64,000 nt of DNA from positions 36,717 to 100,716 of the forward strand of contig JAAPAO010000053.1 in assembly GCA_013115145.1 (NCBI GenBank). The letters run 5' to 3'. The DNA comes from Perkinsus chesapeaki. Lineage: Eukaryota > Perkinsozoa > Perkinsida > Perkinsidae. Position 1 is the stretch's first letter, and every line of letters starts with the position of its first letter. Made by a program: the position numbers and the translations under genes. Under the pieces are notes generated by a model that was given only the letters and a program-made list of their open reading frames with translations, was not told the DNA's origin and did not search any database. Positions 55,009 through 64,000 of the stretch are shown here, one piece after another.

Positions 55009-58000
55009 TTACATGGACAAAACTCGGGAATGTTCTTTGGCGATATGCATCGAGTGCAGCACGGAGCCTAAAGTCATCTTACATAACCAGGAACAAGTAC
55101 AGGTTCTGGCAACCCACTTTTGTATCTCTCTGGCGTGACTACGCGCCATGTCTATCTGCTCTCTACGGAGCCTACTGTCGGCAAACCTCGCTTGAGCTTG
55201 TTGAATTTCCCGCATATCTTCCTCTATACGGCCTCCACCTCCTACTGGGATACGTCGCTCTCCTGCACGATGTCTAAAGGAAAGAAGTGCAATATAGAAC
55301 CTTCGATTCTGCGCCGTACATGGAGCCAACTTGGCTTTCTTCTCCAGCGTGTCCATCACTGAGCTCTTTGATGGCTTCTCGCTGGAGTACAGTCCGCTGT
55401 AGCTCCTCAGCCTTGTATCGAAGCTCCTGATAAGCAAAGTCGTAAGCTCGCCGAAGGACTTCGGCTCAATATGTCACCGTACCTCATTCTCCTTGCGTTT
55501 GCCTTCGTTTTTCCGCTTCATTTCTTCGAACTGAAGGGAATAGGAAAATCACCTCATCAGTAGACCTTCATGAATACTTGTGAAATATAATTATATGCAT
55601 TGCAGTTTTGTAGCTACGACCGATCCCAGATTTTATGGACGGACCTTTATCGTGCCACGGACTCTCCGCACGAGTCGGGCACCAAGTGTATCCGTGGCTG
55701 ATAGAGAAGAGACTCACCTCCTTTATCAAAGCTACTTCTTTCTCAGCACCGCTCTTTTCAACTTTCTCTATCAACTGAGTTAGCGCCTCCTCCGCGTTCT
55801 TCCGCTGTTTCCTGTCTTCAGGGTTAGTATTGTATTCTGAGTTGTACTCAGCTGAATCCATTCGCCGACGTGGGCATACCAGATAGTGCCGTCTGCAGGT
55901 CTTTTGTGACCCTCATCATTTGGATGTCTTTCGATCTCTCCTCGAGATCCTGCAGGGAAGTCGTATGTCGGATGAAGATATAATGAGTCATAAAGTGACC
56001 TCTCTCTTGAGAACCAATACCGCTTGTTCCCACTCTAGCAGGCTCAGCCTTTTTCGGAAGTTCTTTATCTTATGCAAGACTGCTAGCTTCTCCTTAGCCA
56101 AAGCAATAATGTGCCTTTCACTCGACATCAGGTTCTCCAACGATATCTTGATGACTTGCCTGTTCCTAACTTCGATTGTCTCTTCCGTCGGTACAATTAT
56201 GGCATCGCCGTAGTCGGTGACTACAGGTGCTTCCGGGACCTCAATCAAAACCTGAGTATCACTAGTGATGCTGAGACAGAGTAAGAGGCTTACCTGTCTA
56301 GCCATCAGAGGCACTTCGATATCAAATTTCTCTTCTAGCATTATCTCCCTATGTGATGCCAGTTGTTGGAGCAATGTTCTCTCTTCGAACATGGCATTCT
56401 CCAGCCTGCATGCAATAGTATTTGGTTCGGGATTATCTATAGCATTTCTCACCTCAGTTGATGGAACCACTGACGTCTGTTAGCAATATCTATCAACTCA
56501 TTCATCCTGCGGATTTCCAGGTCCAACGCGCACCTGCTCGAGCCAGTAACATCTGTACCCACATGCGCGTCCCAAAGCACCGGTCCTGGCGGAGCCTCAT
56601 GGCTTCATCGAAGAGATCTTCTTCGATTCCATCTGGGCAGTCGTCCGGATACTTGAAGGTGATAATCTGACAGGATTTCTATGCTCCTTATCAACGGACT
56701 GGTCGATACATCATCAATTGAAGGAGTGCTCAATTGGTAGTCGGCTGGCTCGTCCGAATAGGAGGCCCCTGATTCCAACCAAGTGAGGCCGCATCTCACG
56801 TGTTTGCCGCACCCTTGCTCTCTGCACGTGTCTCAGCTATACGTGAACGTGATGTTTGTCGTTGGAACAAGTTGTGCGACAGCTAAATGTGAAAGCTTTA
56901 AACGGTCCCGATCAGCGCTTACATGTGAACTTGTGTGGGATTTCCTACGAGAGGCGATTTCGTGATCCTGGAGAAGGTGAAATCTACTGCAGCAGGAGGA
57001 ACGCTTCGATTACGTTGCTCACGTCCTCGCCGGGCAGGGTGGTCCGAAAAAGTGCCAGCAGCTCATTAAAGGTCTCCGTGTCCATTCCTGAAGGTTAAGG
57101 GAATCTCATGCCAAACGAGCGCCTACCCGTATTGACGCACGAGAACTTCTGCTTGAAATAGGCAACCTGAGATATAATACTTTACCGCCGTAGTAGGCAC
57201 GATTCGAAGGGAGCCTCACACAATCCCTCTCTTGTCTGACAATCTCATCTGTTGCCTTCTCCAGATCGCGCACCACGGCGGAGAAACTATCGTACTCTTC
57301 GCGGCAGTCTGTTACCTGCATTATGCATTCAACTTGATCCGGCGACCTTTATGAATAATCGACTCGCATACAAGACGAACGTATTAGAGGGATTCAATCG
57401 GTAACATTCGGACCTTTTGCCGAACATGTGCGATCTTAGCGTTCATCTCGACCAGTGTGGCTTTATCCTCGGCCGCCTGCCGCAGTGCAAGGTCGTGGTG
57501 TAGAACCAGCAGCTCTTGTGTCAGGCTGAGGCTAAACTCGCACCATCCAGTGGCCACAGCCTACATCTTGAGATCGGTATCGACTCTCGTTTGGTACAGA
57601 TTTTTGAGAAGCCCGTTATCAAAGGCAGCAATGAGCTCTCTTATTTCGCCCTTCAGCTGAGCCAGCTCGTCCCCCAGTTGCGTTCTGTACGCCTCCTAAA
57701 GAGAATGATAGATAGCAAGAGTAACGGGTAAGGTTAGGTCACCTGTTCCACTGCAAGGGTCTTCTCTCTAGCAAGTTGATCGGCAAGCGCTATCTGAAGC
57801 ATTAATCAGGATGGGGGAGTTATCAGTTCCTCAGAAGAACAACCACGGTATGCCACAGACCGTGTCCGACCTTTTGCTCTTCATCCATCTCTTCCTCGGG
57901 GGTCGTATCCATCCAGTCTTCCCTTTCCAAACGGACCTTCTCACCAGGCTTCATTCAGTAAGAGATAGTGCTTTACTTCCAAGGGACTCAGATCCTTCTT

Positions 58001-61000
58001 AGTCTTCAGTGTGCCTCCCATCATTGTCACTAGAGCCTTCTGCTGCCCGCCATCACCTTCCTGTAGCTTCCGTAAGCGTTCGGCCTCAGCAGCAGCCTCC
58101 ATGTCCTGTCCAAAGCCGTCGTATGGGTTAGAATCATCACAGCTCACCAAGCGGGCCTGCTCTTCTTTGCTGATCCACTTTTTCGACTTGATTTCCTTTT
58201 CGTCTACTTCTAAGATCGATTCAGGCCGCTGAAGGGAAGAATACTCCCGTCAAACCCAGGCGGGTCATCGACTGGTGGAACATGACCAGTGCGAGCAGCA
58301 CTCACTTCGCCAGATGGCGCATCGCATCCTGTTGGGTCGGTCGGCGGTACTTCCTCAGATCCGAGCTCGGTAAGTATAGCTCGGATCCTATGGAACCTCT
58401 CGGAAATATGCTGCAAGCATGCAGAGGTGAGCACGCTGACGTCGACACCGCGATACCCACTTCCATCGTTTTGGCCTTCTCGGCCTTCACTTTTTTGAAT
58501 ACCCCATTGAATGCTCTCTTGTACTCCATGCACATCTCTTTTAAAAAGTGCACTTGGGTCCTGTAACCGTGATGTGGAGGTAGTAGGTGGATGAAAAACG
58601 GCCAAACGAGATACATTAAGTAGACTTGACTATATGAATCATGCCTGGTATAACTCTATTTGATTCACTTGTTGAGGTAATAAAGGCTCTTTCAATCAGC
58701 TTCATCTCTACTGCATTCGGAGTCGTATTGCTCGACATATATGCGCTATATAGTAAAAGTAAGCACGTCTCCCTCCTAGACGTTAAGGGTTGAAGTAGGC
58801 AAGATGAACTGAAGACCCGGTTCCAGGGATACCTCCTCCGAGGGCAGCTGACGAGTTCCATCGGGTCATACAGGAAATCTACGCTCGTCGTCTCACTAGC
58901 CAGGAGACACGGATACGCTATGCCGGCGTCTGTAATTTGAACCCCAAATGAGCTTCCTGTCTGCCTCATGGCAGATGCATCTAGGAGGGAAAAGTTGTCC
59001 GAGACGAGCGTGAATGGTGACTGTCACCTTGACTATGTACGTCGGTAGCCGAGCCAGGTGCTTCCTCAAGAGCCTTAGCCGACTCCGACGGCACAAGTTC
59101 TACCAGGATAAATGAGACTGCATCAGCAATTCGGGCTCACTTGTTATTTCTTCGGGCATCTCCCATCGACATTTGCCCCAGTTGATAAGGTACTCTTCCT
59201 CACCAACACATACGTTTGTGGGATTCAGTGCATCGTCCTCGACCGGCAGAGGGCAGTCGCATACGATATCGGTCAGCCAAAGAGACTCGCGAGCCTGGGC
59301 GTCTCGCAGGACCTGCATTCAGCAGCGCTTTCCGACTCTGTTGCGGTCTTGTTACTCGAAGCTTCTTGAGCAGGGGATTCGAGCTGTCCGGAGCTGATGT
59401 ACCCGAGCGGAAAGAGTAATTAGCCACACTCAGTTTGCTGCTTCCATCGATAGCGTGAAGCTGAGCTTGCTGTACCTCCATGGGCTCCCAGAATTCACCC
59501 ACGAGGCAATCTCGGAGCGCCGCCCTTGCAGAGATTTCATCCTGATAGGATGCATCTCTAGCGTGTCGGCTAACACTTTCCTCACTTTCAGTTTTTGCCT
59601 CAACTCGCGCGATTTCCGATCGCACTCGTCGGCGACTTCCTGTTGGGCCTCAAAATCAATGCACATCTCATGCCTTTCAAGCTTCTCCTCTTCTGGCCCA
59701 GTCTGGTTCGCCTCAACGACTTTCCTCAGTTTCTCTCGAAGTTCGGCCACCTCCTGCTGCGCCTTCTGGACGAGCTCGATGCGGCGAGCCTCTCGGCCAT
59801 CCAGGCTTCTCCGAACGGCGACTGCATTCTCAACTCGGTTCATGTGCTCTTCCTTGCTCCATGGTACAAGTTCGGAATCGTTGATTAGCCTTTTGGGCTG
59901 GGTGTCGCCCTCTAGCGCCAGCTCTCGGACTTCTGGCAACACGGTGAAGGTTGCAGGCAGAGCCGCATGTTCTCCAGGATGCGGGAGGCGCCACAAAGCC
60001 ATGCCGTCGCAACCCACACTGGAAGCCACTAGTCCGTCAATCACAGCGAGCGCTGTCACACCGCAGTGGTCAAGTTGAAGGCTTTCGACCGTTGAGGAAT
60101 GACCGTTTCGTAGCGAGATGGAATGGACTGTTCCATCCGAGGATGTCACCACCAAAGTATCCCCATCTCTCGACAGTTTCTGGACAGGGCGATCCCCTTT
60201 GTGAAGGACTCTTGCCAGGGGTAACTCGACTACATCGGTCATATCGGTAGGGTAAGAGTACAGCGCAACCTCGCCTGCAGCATTGGCGATTATTAGCTGT
60301 TCGCTGTATGACTCCATGGCAGTGATTTTCGAGGCGCACGGAACTTGATACTCATTAAAAGTGATATTGCTCGGATTCAGGAGCCCATCCACCAATCTGT
60401 CGAGCGTAAAGCTGACCGTTAAGACAGCAGCTCCGCGACCACTGGTGACGGCTATGATTAACAAAGACCCTTTCCACCCGACACTTGTGACGGTACGACC
60501 ATCCAGGATGTCATTAAAGGCCTTTGCGGCGCTGATGTGGTATACCACGCTGAGAAGTCCGGCCTTTCCTCTGAGAGTCAGGAGGAAAAGTTGGCCATCT
60601 TCCAAGAGAGCATAGCAGACTTCACTGCCACCAGGGAATGGTGTGATGCCAATATCCACCACCGGTGAGTTTGCGAGCTTTGTAGCTGAGCTTTCTAGCC
60701 CTCGGGACACGTCCAGGACCACCGGATTGTTGTCGTGAAGTTCAATGGTTTGGACAACGCCGTTTTCACTGCCCACTACCACTGTGCGAGACGATGATGA
60801 AGAAGCCAAGCAATTAATGGGAGCGTGACGCGCTTGAAGGAATGTCAGGTACGGGTAGAGGCCAATGTCGTCCGCAGAGGCTCCCACCATGCGAATAGCT
60901 CCTGTCGACAGTGCTACGAGGAATACGGCGGAGCTATCTCCTTGGGGAGGGAGGGCCATGATGTCGGTAATGCACTCAAGAGCGCCGCATCGTGTTGATC

Positions 61001-62561
61001 CTCGATAAGTGAGATGAGGCAAGCTGACCTGAACATCGGTTCGATAACGGTGTACTGCCACCAGTGATAAAGCTCACCTTGTCAACCTTCGGGCATATCT
61101 CGCCTTCTTGGGGAGCGACACATTCTTGCATCCTCTTCGCAAACGCATCACATCTCTCTTTCACACAGATTGACCACAGCTGGCCATTGTCAGTGCAGGC
61201 CCAGAGAGTATGTCCTTCCGGGGATGAGAAAACCCACTTTGGCGAGTTTGCCTGCCCTGGGATGTCCAAGATGTCAGAGTACTCCCTTAAGATGAGGGCG
61301 GACTGGCTCCCATCGTCAAAGGCGAGCACCTGCCGAGCTCGATGAGCTGTAGGATGCATCGGCCCAGGAATGGACTCTCCGTCGAAATGCCAGACATTCA
61401 CGTGGTTGTTGTCGTGGACCGTAATGAGGCGTTTGTCAGTGCAGAAAAACATACGGCGTATCGGGGTCAAGTCTTGGAGCCCCAGTATGAAATGGACGGA
61501 CAAGGGGATGAAGTCATTCTCGAGCTGGGGAACTTCTTGAGTGCTGGTCTCGTGCATCGAGAGGCACATCAGGAGGCCCGTTGACGTAGATATCAATAAG
61601 TGACCCTGAAATACGGGCAGAACTTCCCGTCTTGCTAACACAGTGGTGATTGACTAACTCACCATGGGACACCACACGACAGACGACACGCTCCACTTGG
61701 CGCCGATGCCATCAAGGAAGCCATTCAAGGCATGGCTTGAATACACGGTGGGCAGGAATGTCTGATACCTGGTAGGAACCCCCTCACTCCCCTCTACAGT
61801 GAATGCAAGAATGGGGACCTTAGCGCGGGAAGAGGCTTCGCGACTCACGTTTTCTCTATAGAGATAGCGATAACGTGCTTACTGCCTACCGCTACCACCA
61901 GGTCCTTGTGCCTGAAGGAGCCCTTAAGAGACACTAGCTTCTATACTCACTTTTCGTAGGGTAAAATCTGTGTGAATCTTTCGTGGCTGGTGCCAGTAAG
62001 GAGATCAATATGTTCCAGACCAGGCAGTGCCTTCGAAATGAATCCCCCCGTTTGATAGGTATGTCCTACCAGCCCATTGGCAACGCTGAACACTTGGAGG
62101 TAGGCCTTATCTATATTCCCGGCAACTGCAAACACTCTTGTGCCACAATTAGAAATTGCTGTGGCCTCCACGCGTGTGTTGCCGTCAGTGGAGACAGCCA
62201 TACTGTGGCGCATCTCAAGCCCTCCGCTCTGATCGAGCTGGTACAACGCTATCTGCATGAATGAAGAACATACTGACGCAGTGTTAGAATATGCCTTCAC
62301 CTTCGCCGCTTCGGTAAGGTGTTCGGAACTGAGCAGTATTTGCCCTTTGCGCGAGGCAGAGAGTCGCCCGTGCTCCTTGCAGGGAGAACGGCAATATTTC
62401 ATCGTATTATGCTCTACATCCCAGATACACAGGATGTTACCAACTTGGTAAACCAAGGTTGTCTCATCAACGAACAGAGGGATCGCCTCGCCCCCCACAA
62501 TGGTGCTCATCTCAAGGGGGCTGCTGGGTGTCGCCATTGGTTCCCGTAAAAAAATCTCCAT
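55009..62561 (-). CDS. CFAP43/CFAP44-type WD40 and coiled-coil axonemal protein
   Basis: FAP43/FAP44 form the tether complex that links inner-arm dynein f (I1) to axonemal microtubules in cilia. The ATG at 62561 begins MEIFLREPMATPSSPLEMST, followed by VDETTLVYQVGNILCIWDVE, the conserved N-terminal blade. Large exons (61640-60976; 61061-59430) supply two sets of WD40 blades (e.g. VHDNNHVNVWHFDG, DGLVASSVGCDGMALWRLP). They are followed by a Glu/Lys coiled coil (QQEVAELREKLRKVVEANQT), LERHEMCIDF and MHPIRMKSLQGRR. Later exons hold YKRAFNGVFKKVKAEKA, ISERFHRIRAILTELGSE and the family-like KALVTMMGGTLKTKKDLSP. A helical tail follows. I cannot separate CFAP43 from CFAP44 by eye; the MMGG block favours CFAP44. 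The stop (about 55009) and many 3' splice sites are approximate. Confidence 0.8.
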
Positions 62562-62832
62562 GGTGGCGATGGACAGACAGTCAAACGGCGCGCTGTGGAT
62601 ATGCACTTCACAGCATCATCATAGGGAGGATCCCTTTACCAAAAATGGTATATATAGATTACTCGTTCGTGCGGGGCTAAAGCAACTAACGAGCCGGCGG
62701 GAGAGACTTGGCGCCGATTCTGTTCGTCGTAGGCGAGCAGCTTTCAGGCTGCTACGACGAACTTCGACTCTAGTGAGCGAGTTGAGCATGTTGCAATTGA
62801 CACGAGAACTAAACTTCACCAGATAGGAAACC

Positions 62833-63981
62833 TCACTTCGCCGGCGTGACGGCAGGGAGACTGCCACGACGTATGCGGTTGGGCGGAGAAACAACTCTTA
62901 AACGTTCATGGACAAATAGCCGCAGCTCATCTTCATCCCACTGGTCGATGCCCAGATCGGGGTGCTCCATGGAATTGCGCGCCATGGAGAGGTAGAGAAC
63001 CATCTCTAAGACTTCTGCCGTTTTTCTGTCAGCTCCGCAGCACTCGAACTCGAAGGCGAAGCGACAGGTATCTGTTCAAGATCGATGCAGTGCAGCATTG
63101 ATCGTTGCCGCTGTTATTAAAGGATCCTACTAGAGTCCTCCGTCCACATAAAGCACAAGGATTTCTCAAGCACATCGTCTGTCGTACTATCGGGTGTAGA
63201 AAGGAGGGAGAGCGGGCCGCAGGTAACATCCGGTAGTCGAATACGAAAGTCGTGGAGGCTGTCGTCGGTGATGACCTGCCGGCTTGTATCAATAAATGAG
63301 CGACCATGGCTCTTACTATTTTAACTGCATCACGTTTAGAACCGGCAGTATTATCTTCGCCGTCAGACGGCCCGATCGGGGATAGGACTAGTGAGACCAA
63401 GGTCTCCTCTTCCGCAGTGAAGGACAATCGAGCCGATGCGAAGAACTGTGGTTCGAGCAACAGCTTGTGCCTGAGATACAAAGCTGGAAAGCACCAAGAC
63501 GGGAGCCACCGGCCGACTTCGTTGTTGTCGAAGCTCCTGGACGCCACTTCCACAGCTGCCCCGTGGCGAGAGGAATTCCGAGACTGGGCAGCCGGCCCAT
63601 GTCGAGCTGCCTCATCACGGTTAAGGCCTCGGAGAAGCTGAACGGGGGGTCACGGAAGTGTACGGGGAGTGATGGCTCACGCCAGGTCGTCAAAGTCCCA
63701 TCGACCGATAATGCCGTCCAGCCCCTCCGAGCTAGGTAGAGCGCTACGAACTGTGGTGAGGCTGAGCGTCAACATTTGCGCCGCCAGAGATATCTGGGGA
63801 ACGGCCTGGCCTCCTAGACAGCAACATCAGCTACATCGGAGATAAGATCTCTCAGCCGTCTGGCCTGCTCCTCCGCACCGATGACTCCTACGCCGACACC
63901 CTCCTTGGGAGAGGCGTCCTTGGATTCTGTTAAGATGTTCCGTTCATTCTCTTGACGCAACTCGTTGATGGATGCAGGCAT
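62833..63981 (-). CDS. Hypothetical protein, at least four exons
   Basis: I do not recognise it. ATG 63981 gives MPASINELRQENERNILTES and EEQARRLRDLISDVADV. Then comes a hydrophobic helix (AQMLTLSLTTVRSALPSSEG) and IIGRWDFDDLA before a GTGAGC donor. The next exons read FSEALTVMRQLDMGRLPSLG, and ALYLRHKLLLEPQFFASARL with EEETLVSLVLSPIGPSDGE and IVRAMVAHLLIQAG. The last exon gives EVLEMVLYLSMARNSMEHPD and QWDEDELRLFVHERLRVVSP, with a stop at 62833. It appears to be a soluble alpha/beta protein of about 300 residues. Its start is 19 bp from the window edge and its end is about 270 bp upstream of the CFAP gene. Confidence 0.5.
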
Positions 63982-64000
63982 AATGAATGAGTGAGTAGGC

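Overview
The window is nuclear DNA from a protist-type eukaryote with compact, intron-rich genes. Almost every recognisable protein is split by spliceosomal introns, many only about 39-60 bp long with GT...AG ends. Neighbouring genes lie tens of bases to a few kb apart on both strands. Three N gaps (2848-2944, 35189-35287, 48807-48815) mark it as a draft assembly. The gene content includes a motile-cilium WD40 protein (CFAP43/44 type), a SufD protein with a possible plastid-type leader, DGAT1, and a general transcription factor. This suggests an alveolate with a flagellated stage and perhaps a relic plastid, such as a perkinsid; that is inference, because no rRNA or other marker is present. 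All exon models were read by eye. Most boundaries below come from reading frame, splice dinucleotides and family conservation, not transcripts.

Layout. 1-1420 (-): zinc-finger exons running into a short-chain dehydrogenase that leaves the window. 1421-3390: no firm gene, a 59-bp minisatellite. 3397-4260 (-): mitochondrial carrier. 4518-7928 (-): DGAT1, nearly complete. 8202-13362 (+): very large coiled-coil protein with a predicted signal peptide and one in-frame TAG. 13452-14663 (-): RlmL-like rRNA methyltransferase; 14837-16903 (-): MFS transporter; 16975-18934 (-): TIP41; 19333-21409 (-): CDC50. 21689-26358 (-): a small unknown gene, the Ipi3/WDR18 ribosome-biogenesis protein and another unknown. 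26545-29880 (-): RRN3 (Pol I initiation). 30400-32480 (-): unrecognised genes. 32535-34229 (-): TFIIE-alpha. 34963-40255 (+): two KH-domain RNA-binding genes 5 bp apart. 40379-42257 (+): DusA-type tRNA dihydrouridine synthase. 42371-42685 (+): small unknown. 42844-44066 (+): SufD. 44067-48480: no firm gene. 48485-50889 (+): serine carboxypeptidase interrupted by a faulty contig join. 50890-55000: carboxypeptidase remnant, a second unknown gene and duplicated segments. 55009-62561 (-): CFAP43/44-type axonemal protein. 62833-63981 (-): unrecognised gene.

The genes are mostly housekeeping. RRN3, TFIIE-alpha, Ipi3, the rRNA methyltransferase and Dus serve transcription, ribosome assembly and RNA modification. 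DGAT1 serves lipid storage and CDC50 lipid flipping. TIP41 serves PP2A/TOR signalling and SufD Fe-S cluster assembly. The points most worth checking are the SufD leader, the in-frame amber codon of the coiled-coil gene, the zinc-finger/SDR continuity, the 5-bp spacing of the KH genes, and the carboxypeptidase exon that appears twice, once as a corrupted copy.
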